Origin: Doris montereyensis
Taxonomy: Eukaryota; Mollusca; Gastropoda; Nudibranchia; Dorididae
Assembly: GCA_037039925.1 (NCBI GenBank)
Contig: JAXRKP010001329.1
Span: 2,501 to 66,500 of the forward strand
Direction of reading: 5' to 3'
DNA: 64,000 bases
This document shows positions 44,953 to 58,686 of this stretch, one piece after another. Position numbers and translations under genes: made by a program. The notes below the pieces were generated by a model. It had not been told where the DNA came from. It saw only the letters and a program-made list of their open reading frames with translations, and did no database searches. The number at the start of each line of letters is the position of its first letter. Position 1 is the first letter of the stretch.

Positions 44953-45789
44953 GTAAGCATTTTATTACCATTGGCCAAATTCACAAAGACTTGTTAAGTT
45001 AATACTTTGCTAAACCTTGCAAGTTGCTAGGGAACAAGGTGTGAAATGGTTTGGTTTGGTTTAACAACGGTTTAGTGGGCATAAAAATGTCTACAAACTC
45101 TCCGCTGTATGGAAAACAGAAAAAAGCTGTTGTTCTTTGTTTTGTATTACAATCGGCTGTGATTTTGGTTTATCACAACTTGGTTCATCGCAACTTGGTT
45201 AATCACAATTTCCGCTTAATCGCAACTCGGTTAATCACAATTTCTGCTTAATCGCAACTTTTCCCAAGGAACAGAAATAATTCTATATAAAAGTCACTGG
45301 TTAATTGCAACTCATTTAGGTGTTAACCCTTTCCTGTCTAAGGGCCCTTCACAATTCTAGTCTGTGTGCCTAAGCTCTCACTTTCTATTCAGTCTGTATG
45401 CCTAAGCAAACAGATGTAACTTTGATGAAAAGTAAACCTGTCTCAGTTAAAATAAATTTTAGACTCAAACATCTTTCGATTTCATTGAAGAAATTAGAAT
45501 AAACTAGAGAAGAAAATAAGCTTTCAGAAAAAAAAATATTTTTATATAGTATTATCAGCCTTTAATTGTCAGTAACTTTCGTGGAGCAGGTCGGTAAATT
45601 CATTGAAAGTAAAAGCGTCGCTTTGTTTACAATGCCATAAGTCAAAACGAAAGCAGATAAAAATATGCGGTTTTTTTCACAAAAGAGCCGGAAATCTCGC
45701 ACATCACGAGATTATTGATTTAAGTCTCACGCACTGCGAGATCTTGTTGTTATGCTAGTACAAAGACGAAGAGTAAGTGATGGACGCAT

Positions 45790-48515
45790 TAGGACTGGCT
45801 GATTTCTTCTCTTAGTTTTCCGTCAGAGTCAATCATTACTCTAAGTAATTGTAGCTTTGAACTTGTTCTAAATTCTCCTGTGCAATTAAGATTTTGTGTT
45901 TTAGCTTCCCTAGTTACTAGCATTGTTTTGGTTTCTTTGCATTTACTCTGATTCCTCTTTTATTTAGTTCATTGTTCATAATATTGATATTCGACTGAAG
46001 GTCACTTTCTGATTTTCAAAACAGAACTAAATCATCGACAAATGAAAGCATCGATACATTTACTGGTTTGAGCTTTCACATACCGACATTCATTTTCTTC
46101 ATGTTTGAGGATGCCTTTGCGACTGAATCCATAAATGTGATAAACAAAAGAGGACTTAGGTTACAACCCTGTCTTACTCCTACATCTACATCAAATTCTG
46201 CAGATATGTTTTCAGCTACTCTCACTGCACATGTTGGTGTATAGTGAAAACTTTAATGGCTTCTATTAAAGTTTGCTCTACGTTGTGATCTTTTAAGGAA
46301 TGCCATAGTTCGTCATCCTCACAGTGTCAAATGCCTTTTCTAGATCTATAAAACACAGGTGCAAGTCAATGTTTCTCTCAAGGAATCTTTCTATTATTTG
46401 TCTAATTGTAAATATGTGGTCTTGTACACTTCTTCCTGGTCTAAATCCGCTCTGATGCTCTTCAATCTGATCCTCTACTCTTTTCCTTAGTCTTATTTCC
46501 AGTATCCTGGCATATACTTTTCCTGGAACGCTGTAGTGATATCCCTCTATAGTTTGAGTATTTCATAGTTGATCCTTTCTTATGTAGTGGTACTATCGTT
46601 CCCTTTTCCCAGTCGTCTGGCACCTGTTTGGACTTCCATGCTTGTTGGCATACTGCATGTAGTAGTTTGTCTGCCTCTCTCCCTTGGTTTTTAATCATTT
46701 CTGGATAGACTTGATCTGCTCCTGGGGCTTTTCCTAATTTCACTTTTCTTATAGCTGTTTGGATTCTTCCATTGATATATCTACATCTTCAGCTGTCTCC
46801 TCTGGATTACTTGTTACTCTTAGTCTTACTAGTTGATCTTTACTCCTTGTTTCACGTGTTCTGGAAGGATTATGTAATTGTTGAAAATACTTTCTCCACG
46901 CGTCCATAATTTGACTGTCTTCTTTCATTATTTCTCCTTTGGCATTCTTAATTTGTCGTATTGGGCATGCTTTGGTCTTTCTCATGCTATTCATTGCCCC
47001 CAGAACAGCTTTTGATTTCCTTGATAGCTTTCTTGAAGTCTTTATCCAAACTCTTCTCATTGTTCCTTTTTGCTTTCCTCACTTCCTCTTTGGCGATAGT
47101 TCTTTTATTCACGTAATCTATCCCATCCTCTGGTCTCTTTGTTTCAAAGTATTTCTTCCAGGCATCTTTTCTTTGATCTTAGTTTTAACATTCTCATTCC
47201 ACCATGCTGTTCTTTTCCCATCTCCTTTAATTTGTTTTCTACCACAGACCTCTTCAGTACAACTGAGGAGTGTTTCTTTATACATTTGCCACTTTTCTTC
47301 TATTGTGCTATCATTCAGATCCATCTGCTTTTCACTGATAAATCTTTTTATCCTAGATTGGTATATCTCTTTTACTATTGGTTTATTTAGTTCTTCTTTT
47401 TTGAGTTTAGTAGCTTTCTTCTCTTTTCTTTTCTGTTGGTTTTCTTCAGTCAGTAATCTCATTTTAGCAATCACTAGGTGATGATCACTAAATATTTCTA
47501 CTCCTCTGTTTACTCTTGCATCCAATGTACTGTAAAACAGGGCGCTGCTAACTATTATGTAGTCTATCATTGACTTTTCACACCTGTCTTCATTTAGTTT
47601 TGTATATGATATGATGTCTTTATGAGGCAAAAATGTGTTGGCTTTTTTAGTGTTAATCTTTAGGCAAAAATCTATTAGTCTCTCCAATTGGGGAATTTGT
47701 TGTCTCTCCTTCTTTACCTATTACTCCTGATGTTTCTATATTGTTGCCTACTCTAGTGTTTAAATCTCCTAAAAGCATTAGTTCCTGTTTGGGTTTAAGA
47801 ATCTCTGCAGCTATTTGTAAATCGTTTTGAAGGTAACTTCTTCTTCTTTAGTCGTGTCTTCGCTTGGTCCATAAGCTATCAATAATTTAATTTCTCTTCC
47901 TTTTGGTTTAATATTTACCTTTAATAGCCGTGGGCTTACAAATTTCCAGCTTTCTAGTAGCTTTTCATGCCTTTTATGCACTAGGGGGCCTACTCCTGCT
48001 CTTTGACATCTTCTCCTGAGAAGATTAAAATATTATTTGGTCCTACATTTTCTATTCCTTGTCCTTTTTCTTTGTTTCTGTAATAGTCCAAATGTCTACT
48101 TTGAATTTTTCCATTTCTTCAGCTAATTCTAACTCTTTTCCATTTATGAATATGTTCCAAAAATCACAGTCCGTATTTGTTTCCATTTTCGTCATTGAAA
48201 GGTCAAGGCGGGTATATTATATTTATTTCTCTGCATCAGTTAGGTTTTGGATAAGCAGGGGATTAGCCCATTGTACCCTAGGTAGATGGTGGGGCTGCCA
48301 CCTTGAGGCCCCCTACCAGGCCTTGTTATTTTCTGTCAGGGTTAACTCCTTGGTCTTTGGTCATTCAAGACCAGCCTGCAAGGCAGCAGGTTGTTTTCTG
48401 TCATGGTTAACTCCCTCAGCCTTTGGTCAGCAAAACCGACCCGCAAGGCAGTAGGAGACTCATGGAGGGCGTGATCATCTACTCCCCGTACAGGTGCTTA
48501 CCTGTCCACTGCCCG
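45790..48515 (-). mobile_element. RTE-like LINE copy E (minus strand, 3' truncated)
   Basis: It spans from the RT C-terminal region ('ggctgatttcttctc', counterpart of REEISQRI) to the 5' end 'ctgtccactgcccgg'. It keeps RT, linker, part of the endonuclease and the 5'UTR monomers. The 3' quarter, including the AAAG tail, is missing. Antisense in EXOC8 intron 8. Confidence 0.88.
46462..47687 (-). pseudogene. LINE E linker and RT finger fragments
   Basis: On the minus strand, 47118-47687 gives LIDFCLKINTKKANTF, SDHHLVIAKMRLL (intact endonuclease SDHH box) and KWQMYKETLLSCTEEV. 46749-47060 and 46462-46743 give the RT linker with DVDISMEE, GKAPGADQVYPEMIK, PDDWEKGTIVPLHKKGS and YRGISLQ. They lie in separate frames, so the ORF is broken. 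Confidence 0.85.
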
Positions 48516-48994
48516 GAGTATTGTATGGTACAAGAAGTAACACATGAGGGAGTGAGCAGCCACCGACCGACTATTCAGATCAAAGGAGAGGCATGAGTTA
48601 TTACGCATTGCACACGTTTTAGTTTACTACATATCTTGTCTAGCTCAACATAAACAATGAACTAAATTACTGTAGTATGCTTTGCTGGCTGTGTAATATC
48701 TGTTTAAAGGCATGATGAAAATGTTTATGACGGTCCCAAGCCCATGAAACTTAAAGGGAAAAGTTATCTAAAATAACTAATATTGTAACAGACCTATATA
48801 TTCATCAAGTACTGAAATGACCCTAAAACTTGGCCCATAGCAGAATCCGGTTTATCACAACTTTGGATAATCGCAACAATTTTGATTAACCTGAGTTGAC
48901 TGTATCTGTTTTGGTGTTTGTTCTGTTTTGTCTATCTATCTATATGTCTCATTTCTACACAACTCTTTGTATCTTTTTTCTCTGTATGTCTGTC

Positions 48995-51945
48995 TGTCTG
49001 TTTGTCTATCTCTCTTCATCTTACTGTCTATCTCTCCCCATCTTGTTGTCTATCTTTCTTCATCTTGCTGTCTATCTCTCCTCATCTTGCTGTTTATCTC
49101 TGATCATCTTGCTGTCTATCTCTCTTCATCTTACTGTCTACCTTTCCTCATGTTCCTGTCTATCTCTCTTCATTCTCTTCATTTTACTGTCTATATCTCC
49201 TCATCATGCTGTCTATCTCTTGTTATCTAACTGTCTTGTCTCTCCTCACCTTGCTGTCTATCTCTCTTCATCTTGCTGTCTATCTCTCCTCATCTTCTGT
49301 CTATCTCTCCTCATTTTATTGTCTATCTCTCCTCATCTTACTGTCTATCTCTCCTCATCGTGCTGTCTATCTTTCCTTATCTTGTTGTTTATCTCTCTTC
49401 ACCTTACTGTCTATCTCTCTTCAACTTTCTGTCTATCTCTCCTCATCTTGATGTCTATCTTTCCTCATCTTGCTGTTTATCTCTCTTCATCTTGCTGTCT
49501 ATCTTTCCTCATGTTGCTGTCTATCTTTCCTCATGTTGCTGTCTATCTCTCCTCATGTTGCTGTCCATCTTTCCTCATCTTGCTGTCTATCTCTCCTTAT
49601 TTTGCTTTCTATCTCTCTTCATCTTGCTGCCTATCTCTCATCATCTTGCTGTCTATCTCTCTTCATCTTGCTGTCCATCTCTCCTCATTTTGTTGTCTAT
49701 CTCTCTCCATCTTACTGTCTATCTTTCCTCATCTTGTTGTCTATCCCTCTTCATCTTGCTGTCTATCTCTCCTCATATTGCTGTCTATCTCTCTTCATTT
49801 TGCTGTCTATCTTCCTCATCTTACTGTCTAATTCTCTTCATCTTGCTGTCTATCTTTCCTCATCTTGCTGTCTATCTCTTTATTTTGCTGTCGATCTTTC
49901 CTCATCTTACTCTGTACCTCTCATATCTTGCTGTTTCTCTCTTCATCTTAGTGTCTACCTCTCTTCATTTTGCTGTCTATCTTTCTTCGTCTTAGTCACT
50001 TACTGTCTATCTTTCCTTATCTTGCTGCTTATCTCTCCTCATCTTACTGTCTAACTCTCCTCATCTTGCTGTCTATCTCTCCTCATCTTGCTGTCCATCT
50101 CTCCTCATCTTGTTGTCTATCTCTCTTCATCTTACTGTCTATCTTTCTCATCTTGCAGCCTATTTCTCCCCATCTTGCTGTCTATCTCTCCTCGTGTTGC
50201 TGTCTATCTTTCTTCATCTTGCTGTCTATCTTCCTCATCTTACTGTCTATCTCTCTTCAGCTTGCTGTCTATCTTTCCTCATCTTGCTGTCTATCTCTCT
50301 TCATCTTGCTGTCTATCTTTCCTCATCTTACTGTCTATCTTTCTTCATCTTGCTGTCTATCTTTCCTCATCTTGCTGTCTATCTCTCTTCATCTTGCTGT
50401 CTATCTTTCCTCATCTTGTTGTCTATCTCTCTTCATCTTGCTGTCTATCTTTCCTCATCTTACTGTCTATCTCTCTTCATCTTGCTGTCTATCTTTCCTC
50501 ATCTTACTGTCTATCTCTCTTCATCTTGCTGTCTATCTCTCTTCATCTTGCTGTCTATCTCTCTTCATCTTGCTGTCTATCTTTTCTCATCTTGCTGTCT
50601 ATCTCCTTCATCTTGCTGTCTATCTCTCTTCATCTTGCTGTTTATCTTTCCTCATCTTACTGTGTACCTCTCATATCTTGCTGTCTATCTTTCCTCATCT
50701 TACTGTGTACCTCTCATATCTTGCTCTTTCTCTCTTCATCTTACTGTCTACATCTCTTCATGTTGCTGTCTATCTTTCTTCATCTTAGTCACTTACTGTC
50801 TATCTTTCCTCATCTTACTGTCTAACTCTCCTCATCTTGCTGTCTATCTCCTCATGTTGCTGTCTATCTTTCTTCATCTTAGTCACCTACTGTCTGTCTT
50901 TCCTTATCTATCTTGCTGTTTATCTCTCCACATCTTACTGTCTAACTCTCTTCATCTTGCAGTCTATCTCTCCTCATCTTACTGTCTATCTCTCCTCGTG
51001 TTGCTGTCTATCTCTCTTCATCTTGCTGTCTATCGTCCTCATCTTACTGTCTATCGCTCTTCATCTTGCTGTCTATCTTTCCTCATCTTGCTGTCTATCT
51101 CTCTTCATCTTGCTGTCTATCTTTCCTCATCATGCTGTCTATCTCTCTTCATCTTGCTCTCTATCATCTTACTCATTCTTCATCTTGCTGTCTATCTCTC
51201 TTCATTCATTGCTGTCTATCTTTCCTCATGTCTATCTCTCTTCATCTTGCTGTCTATCTTTCCTCATCTCTCTTCATCTTGCTGTCTATCTTTCCTCATC
51301 TTACTGTCTATCTCTTCATCTTGCTGTCTCTCTCTCTTCATCTTGCTGTCTATCTCTCTTCATCTTGCTGTCTATCTTTTCTCATCTTGCTGTCTATCTC
51401 TCTTCATCTTGCTGTCTATCTCTCTTCATCTTGCTGTTTATCTTTCCTCATCTTACTGTGTACCTCTCATATCTTGCTATTTCTCTCTTCATCTTAGTGT
51501 CTACCTCTCTTCATGTTGCTGTCTATCTTTCTTCATCTTAGTCACTTACTGTCTATCTTTCCTCATCGTACTGTCTAACTCTCCTCATCTTGCTGTCTAT
51601 CTCTCCTCATGTTGCTGTCTATCTTTCTTCATCTTAGTCACTTACTGTCTATCTTTCCTTATCTTGCTGTTTATCTCTCCTCATCTTACTGTCTATCTCT
51701 CCTCATCTTACTGTCTATCTCTCCTCATCTTACTGTCTATCTCTCCTCATCTTGCTGTCTCTCTTCATCTTACTGTCTATCTCTCTTCATCTTACTGTCT
51801 ATCTCGTCATGTTGCTGCCTATTTCTCTTCACCTTACTGTCTATCTCTCCTCATCTTATTGACTATGTCTCCTCATCTTGCTGTCTATCTCTCTTTATCC
51901 TTATCTTGCTGTCTATACTGCTCCTTATAATGCTGTGTCCCTTTA
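48995..51945 (+). repeat. 24-bp minisatellite, about 3 kb, in EXOC8 intron 8
   Basis: Unit 'ctatctctcctcatcttgct' + 'gtct' with variants (ttcctcat, ctcttcat, cttactgt). Over 100 copies form the longest tandem array of the window. Strongly pyrimidine-rich on the EXOC8 sense strand. The 24-bp period gives 8-residue repeats in every frame, hence ORFs up to 606 codons that are not genes. A larger segment ('catcttagtcacttactgtc') recurs about 750 bp apart, hinting at higher-order duplication. Confidence 0.95.
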
Positions 51946-52631
51946 CCTGGTCTGACTAGTGTGAGATTGTGCCATCCCCTAATTGGTCTATTTTGAGGAA
52001 ATGGGGGTTGAAGACCTAGTTTTTATGTGAGAAGTTGAAACATGATCCGTCCAAATCGAACATCTCTCTTTTCCTGTCACCGTCATTTGTCACCATATTG
52101 TTTAAGACGCCATTTTGATTAAAGGGATGGACTCTTTTGCACTTCGCAAAAATGTGATTTTCAAAATTTGCAAAAGTAAACAGCTGATATCGAAAAAATA
52201 CCAGAAGCTACATATTGTGGTAATGAAATAGATGTTTTTAGAACTTTTTCAGCAATATCTATTAATAAAACCGTATGTCCCCAAATTCACAAAATTTATG
52301 GGATGGCCTACTCTTGCACTGCGCCAACCAATTGTTGCGTGGTTGATGGATACTACTGGTAGATCCTACTTCTTTCCTTTCATTCTGTCACACGCTTTTC
52401 TTTTATTTTGCTATTTCCTCTTCTTCTGAATTCACCCTGAGATCCCCAGAGGACAGGGTAGATACCAATCAAACAAACACATCATTCCTTTCAATTGACA
52501 GGTAAGATTACTGTATGCAGTTGATGGAGAATCTTCAAATCAATCAATCTGTCAATGGTTTCCTCTTCATGTTACATTCTTTTACAATAGCTACACATTT
52601 TTAATTAATTTCTTTTTCTTTTGTATCACAG
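51946..52631. other. EXOC8 intron 8 end, with one family W copy
   Basis: 'tcctacttctttcctttcat' to 'caccctgagatcccc' (about 52365-52455) is a copy of repeat W (see 38635). Otherwise no feature. Confidence 0.45.
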
Positions 52632-52683
52632 TCACGGAATATTTGACAGAGTGTCCTAAAGGCCCTGCTTTGAAAGAGTACAG
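52632..52683 (+). CDS. EXOC8: EXOC8 exon 9 (52 nt)
   Basis: Acceptor 'ttcttttgtatcacag', donor ACAG/GTAATA. G of exon 8 plus TC gives Val, then T-E-Y-L-T-E-C-P-K-G-P-A-L-K-E-Y, leaving AG. This aligns with the LNxYLxxxPxxPxxKELR segment of EXOC8 following VDLxxK. 52 nt is not a multiple of three, so skipping it would shift the frame. It is flanked by a 3-kb pyrimidine-rich array upstream and a 1-kb GA-rich array downstream. Confidence 0.9.
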
Positions 52684-52856
52684 GTAATATTACCAATGTT
52701 ATAATCCTTCTTGTTGTTTTTCAAATCACAGCGCATTTTTTGACCTGAATCTATGTGCATGAATATTCTTCTAAGCTAATAATGGGTGGGTGAATTGCAG
52801 GGGCTTGTGGTAGGTACTACTTTTTTTCCTTTCACTCTTGTACATGTCTTTCACAT

Positions 52857-53862
<1,006 letters not shown>

Positions 53863-54063
53863 TGTGTTTAATAATGGGCAATACATAAATAAGTATTATT
53901 ATGTAACTAAGTAAGAAAGTTAGTATATATGTGATTGTAATATGAAAACAATTTTGCTATGGGATATTTTAAGATTTACAGACTCTCAGCCTAAAGATAG
54001 GCACCCTTGAACATAAATATGTAAGACCTTTCTTCTCATCCACCTGCTTTTAAAAATACTCAG

Positions 54064-54208
54064 AGTACGTATTGAACACCGTGTGAAACAACTAACAGAC
54101 GGTCTTATGAATGAGCTACAAGTGTCTCCAGAAAGGTCACTGCGAGGGGGTCCCAGGGCGGCCAGGAGAGCAGTTACTCAGCTCATCAGACTCGGCAAAT
54201 CAGCACAG
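54064..54208 (+). CDS. EXOC8: EXOC8 exon 10
   Basis: Acceptor 'tttttaaaaatactcag', donor CAG/GTGTGT. AG of exon 9 plus A gives Arg, then V-R-I-E-H-R-V-K-Q-L-T-D-G-L-M-N-E-L, and SPERSLRGGPRAARRAVTQL, I-R-L-G-K-S-A-Q. The S-P-(D/E)-R-S-L-R-G-G-P-x-A-x-R-R-A-V-x-Q-L-I-R-L-G motif is the best-conserved stretch of Exo84 C-terminal proteins. No indel, ends on a codon boundary. Confidence 0.96.
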
Positions 54209-54329
54209 GTGTGTGTGTGGGTGTGTGTATTCATCATGTGTGTATCATACAGGCTTTTTGCTTATAGGATATTTTTCTATCTTTCATAAATGCCATGAAC
54301 TTTAATGTGGGGTTTTGGACTGGTGATAC

Positions 54330-54450
54330 TGCCAGGTCTTACTTCTTTCCTAACACTCTTTTACCTGTCTTCTTTTTCACTATTACCTCTGAATTTATCC
54401 TCAGGTCACAGCATATGGAAGATAGGGTGGGGTAAATTTCAATGGAACAT
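54330..54450 (+). repeat. Repeat W copy
   Basis: 'aggtcttacttctttcctaa' to 'gggtaaatttcaatgga' matches the copy at 38955-39085. Confidence 0.5.
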
Positions 54451-54481
54451 GGACATGAATAGCAGATCTACAAGTAGCTGA

Positions 54482-54745
54482 AATGTGATATGACACATCG
54501 TCTCTTACTAGCATCAATAACACACCACAAACCTCATGCTATTTAGTGTTACAGAAAATACCATTTTAGTGTGCAAAGGGGTGATCAAGACAATTCACTA
54601 GAGTAAAATCCTTTCATTCTCTGTAACATAAGGGTCTACTCTCAGCACCTTGAAATCTAACGCCTCCTAATTACATGGACTCTACCAAGATTCACTAATC
54701 AGCAAAGCAAGCATCAGTTTTCTCTAATATGATCAGGGATGTAAA
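54482..54745 (-). repeat. Interspersed repeat V (uninterrupted copy)
   Basis: Reverse complement matches 60405-60458 joined to 62096-62290, including 'gatgcttgctttgctgatta', 'gtgaatcttggtagagtcc', 'aggattttactctagtgaat' and 'ggtgtgttattgatgc'. It is the empty-site paralogue of the jockey-like LINE insertion. Confidence 0.8.
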
Positions 54746-55319
54746 TCTTTCAGATTTCCTTTGATTTCAGCTTATTTGAGGTTTTCTAGTTATAACATAT
54801 TTTTCTCTTAAGTTTCCTTTTCTTCCCTTTTGCTAAAAGACTTCTATGTTCGCTGTTATGAATAGGTGAGATGATTTAGAACAACAGGATAAAATTCCCA
54901 ACTCCAGACCCATCGCCGATTGTTATACTAATCATCAGCTGAAGCATGCTGCTTTATTTTAACTCTCACTTTGACGTTTATGACAAACTACAATTTCCAC
55001 ACTGATCCATGAGGCCCTACTACTCACACGAGAAGATTTCAGATTTTAAAATGGGAACCTTCTTTACTTCCTCCAGATTTTTTAGTCTGAAATCTACTAA
55101 CGCATTAGTTGTGGAAATAACATTTCGCGCAAAGGATTTGGGGATAAATTTAGACACTGTTGAGATGCACTGACTTACCTCTCTGCAGTCGTACGGTTCA
55201 GTTGTGAATTTGACCTGATTTCTCATTCTTTCATTCCAAGAAAATCGAAGCTAAGTCATTTTAAATTTCCTATTATTGCGTTATTTGCGATTTATCTTAT
55301 AATCCTATTTGTGGGTTAT

Positions 55320-55945
55320 TTGTGATTTAATAGTCTAGTCTAGATCTTGAGCTAGACAAGATTAAGATCGATCTGCTTGAGCGAAGTGACCTAGATTCTT
55401 TATCTGTAAGATCTAGATCTAGATGTTTATTATGACGACTTGACAGCCTTAGATCTAAGCCATAGCTTTCCCTAGGTCATAGCTTGGGTTAGTATATCAG
55501 CGTATGAATAGATCTAGCTTGTTAACTGATTAGAAGTATTTCTTGCTCACGTTGTTGATCTAGATTCATCTAGTCTAGATTTAGATTCTTCTAGATTTAG
55601 ATTCTAGACAGACAGGCTATTTTATGATAGATCTGGATTCAATCTAGTAAGATCTAGATCTATATAAGATATGTCTAGATGTAATTCTAATTGTTATATC
55701 TAGAGGCCTAAAAACTACGAGACCAGATTTAGATTACTAGGTCTAGAATTTGTCACACCCATTTTCTTCAATAACTTTAGTAGAGCTAGAGTTGATTTCT
55801 AGATATACTTGGTAGCCTAGTTAATAGAATCAGAATTGATTAAAAATTTTGCTATAACTGCAAATCTTCAAAACAACTTACTTTAGATCTAGGTTAAAGG
55901 TAAGCCAGCTCCAGAATGTAGATCTAGACAATTTAAGGGGGGGGC
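55320..55945. repeat. Region dense in TCTAGAT/AGATCT motifs
   Basis: Dozens of overlapping 'ctagat', 'tctaga' and 'agatct' hexamers without a fixed period, for example 'agatctagatctagatg' near 55409. Smaller clusters are at 26570-26655. Looks like a degenerate short-motif satellite. No other feature in 54746-55925. Confidence 0.7.
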
Positions 55946-56341
55946 TCTGAAGTGATTTTTAGTTAAGGTTTTTGCTTTTAGTATGTACATGAGAAACTGT
56001 CAAAATCATCCTATATCATTGAAAAGTTTGTAGCATCATTGGTTGCCATAAAAATCAGGCCCCATCATGGATTTTGACCCAATTTTCAAAATCTATCTCT
56101 TAGTTATGAATAAAATCAATCAAAACCTGTGCAGATCGTCTTTTCCATTCAATATCTAAAGAGTGACGTCGGATTTAAAAAAATATTTTAGATAGATTTT
56201 TTTTTTACTGAATTTTTAAAATAGTATATATCGTGAATGTACAAAAACGGTATTTTAATTTTTTAAATTAATTTTCAAATAGTTTACAATATATATAAAC
56301 AAACAAAAACATCATTCTATTAACATTGACAAAAGGAACCT
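55925..56341 (-). repeat. Interspersed repeat X, copy 3 (part 1)
   Basis: Begins at a G-run (55938-55946) and runs in reverse complement of copy 1 up to 'acattgacaaaaggaacct', where LINE F interrupts it. The second part follows at 59249. Confidence 0.8.
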
Positions 56342-56394
56342 TTCTCTTTCTTTCTTTCTTTATCAGTTCCCATTCTATCTTCCGGTGTATGTGT

Positions 56395-57637
56395 TTAGAT
56401 GCCTGAAATAATCTTCTCAAGGCTGCCCTGTCTTAACATTTTCTGTTTCCTTCCGTGAAAGTTAAATTTCTTTTCTTTAATGTCTCTTTTATATCTTCTT
56501 CCCACTTTCTCCTCTCGAGGCCTGCCTTTTAATCTTCTACCTTGAGTTTTAGCACTGTATGCTGATTTAGCTGTTCTATTGTCATTCATTCTGTTAACAT
56601 GTCCAAACCATTTCAGTTTATTCAGTTCTATCTTAGTTTTTATGCTATCTACTTTGGTTTGATCTCTTATTGTTGTGTTTCTGATTTTGTCTCTTTTAGT
56701 TTTCCCTACTACTCTTCTTAGATATTTCATTTCGGTTGTCTGTACTCTACTGTATTTCTTACTGTCTACGGTCCAAGTTTCACTGCCATAGAGGAGAGTA
56801 GGACATTAAACTGTATTGTATACTGCCATTTTGGTTTTTGTTGATAGTTCTTGTTTACCTATAAATGCCTTTCCTAGATGGTTATATATTCCACTTACCT
56901 TTTGGATTCTCTGGCTGATTTCATCTCTTAATTTTCCTCTGAGTTAATCATTATTCCTAGGTAACTGTAGCTTTGAATTTGTTCTAAATCCTCCTGCCCA
57001 ATTTAAGATTTTGTGTTTTAGCTTCCCTAGATACTAGCATTGTTTTGGTTTTCTTTGCATTTACTCTCATTCCTCTTGTATTTAATTCATTATTCATCAT
57101 GTTGATATTCGACTGGAGGTCCCTTTCTGATTTTCCAAACAGAACTAAATCATCAGCAAATGAATGCATTGATATATTTACTGGTTTGAGCTTCCACGTA
57201 CCTACATACATTTTCTTCATTTTTGAGAATGCCTTTGCGACTGAATCCATAAATGTGATAAACAAAAGAGGACTTAGGATACAACCCTGTCTTACTCCTA
57301 TATCTACATCAAATTCTGCAGATATGTTTCCAGCTACTTTCACTGCACATGTTGGTTTATTGTAAAAACTTTTAATGGCTTCTATTGAATTTTGCTCTAC
57401 GTTGTGTTCTTTTTTAAGGAATGCCATAGTTCGTCCCTCCTCACAGTGTGAAATGCCTTTTCTGTCAATAAAACAGAGGTGCAAGTCAATGTTTCTCTCA
57501 AGGAATTTTTCTATTATTTGTCTAATTGTAAATATGTGATCTTTTACACTTCTTCCTGGTCTAAATCCACTCTGGTGTTCTTTAATCTGATCCTCTACTC
57601 TTTTCCTTAGTTTCGTTTCCAGAAGCCTGGCATACAC
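56395..57637 (-). pseudogene. LINE F reverse transcriptase, long open part
   Basis: Frame 56984-57637 (217 codons) runs through SGFRPGRSVKDH, LHLCFIDRKG (motif A, with Asp, garbled after it), FYNKPTCAVKVAGNISAE, GVRQGCILSPLLFITFMDS and SFADDLVLFGKSERDLQS with intact ADD. Frame 56395-56730 encodes the C-terminal MKYLRRVVGKTKRDK, LKWFGHVNRMNDNR and GRRLKGRP. Between them 'YNYLG' and 'KQELSTKTKMAVYN' lie in other frames. The motif-A region shares the SEEGRT-like damage of copy A (here SHCEEGRTMAFLKK). Confidence 0.88.
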
Positions 57638-58128
57638 TTTTCCTGAACGCTAAGTAGTGATATCCCTCTATAGTTTGAGCATTCCATAGTTGATCTTTTC
57701 TTATATATTTGTACTACTATTCCCTTTTTCCAGTCGTCTGACGCCTTTCGGACTTCCATGCTTGTTGGCATATTGCATGTAGTAGTTTGTCTACCTCTCT
57801 CCCTTGGTTGTTAATCATTTCTGGATAAACTGCTCCTGGGGCCTTTCCTAATTTCACTTTTCTTATAGCTGTTTAGATTTCTTTCATTGAGATATCTACA
57901 TCTTCAGCTGTCTGATCTGAATTACTTGTTACTCTTGCTAATCGATCTTTACTCCTTGTTTCCTATGTTCTGGAGGGATTATGTAATTGTTGAAAATACT
58001 TTCTTCACGTTTCCATGATTTCACTGTCTCCCTTTCATTATTTCTCCTGTGACGTTCTTAATTTACTGTATAGGGCATGCTTTGGTCTTTCTCATGCTCT
58101 TCATTGCCCCCCAGAACAGCTTTAGATT

Positions 58129-58686
58129 TCATTGATAGCTTTCTTGAAGTCTTTGTCCAAACTCTTCCCATTGTTCCTGTTTTACTTTCCTAACTTCCTC
58201 TTTGGCGATAGTTCTTTTACTCACGTAATCTATCCTATCCTCTGGTCTCTTTGTTTGCAAGTATTTCTTCCAGGCATCCTTCTTTTCTTTGATCTTACTT
58301 TTAACATTCTCATTCCACCATGCTGTTCTTTTCCCATCTCCTTTAATGTGTTTCCTACCACAGACCTCTTCAGTACAACTGAGGAGTGTTTCTTTATACA
58401 TTTGCCACTTTTCTTCTATTGTGCTATCGTTCAGATCCATCTGTCTTTCACTGATATATCTTTTTATCCTTGATTGGTATATCTGTTTTACTATTGGTTT
58501 ATTTAGTTCTTCTATTTTGAGTTTAGCAGCTTTCTTCTCTTTTCTTTTCTGTTTGTTTTCTTCAGTTAATAATTTCATTTTGGCTATCACTAGGTGATGA
58601 TCACAAAATATTTCAGCTCCTCTGTTTACTCTTGCATCCATTGTACTGTAAAAAAAGGAGGTGCTAACTATTATGTAGTCTATCAT
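58129..58686 (-). pseudogene. LINE F linker region between endonuclease and RT
   Basis: A 185-codon frame with MIDYIIVSTSFFYSTMDAR, FCDHHLVIAKMKLL (end of endonuclease, S changed to C), KWQMYKETLLSC, TAWWNENVKSKIKEK, DAWKKYLQTKRPED and KEEVRKVKQEQWEEF. Collinear with LINE B 8050-8590. The endonuclease core upstream is deleted. Confidence 0.85.

Larger units (their letters stand above)
45150..48902. mobile_element. pogo-like element split by LINE copy E (tentative)
   Basis: The left side (45150-45290) has repeated 'ggttaatcacaattt' and 'gcttaatcgcaact' units; the right side (48845-48902) has 'ccggtttatcacaact' and 'ggataatcgcaac'. The ends read ta/caatcggctg and, reversed, ta/cagtcaactc. This resembles a decayed TA-flanked element with LINE E inside it. 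No transposase seen. Confidence 0.4.

Noticed and set aside
48896..51930. ORFs of 234-606 codons with SSCCLS-type repeats as membrane or secreted proteins
   Set aside because: All frames of a 24-bp tandem array are open; composition is dictated by the repeat.
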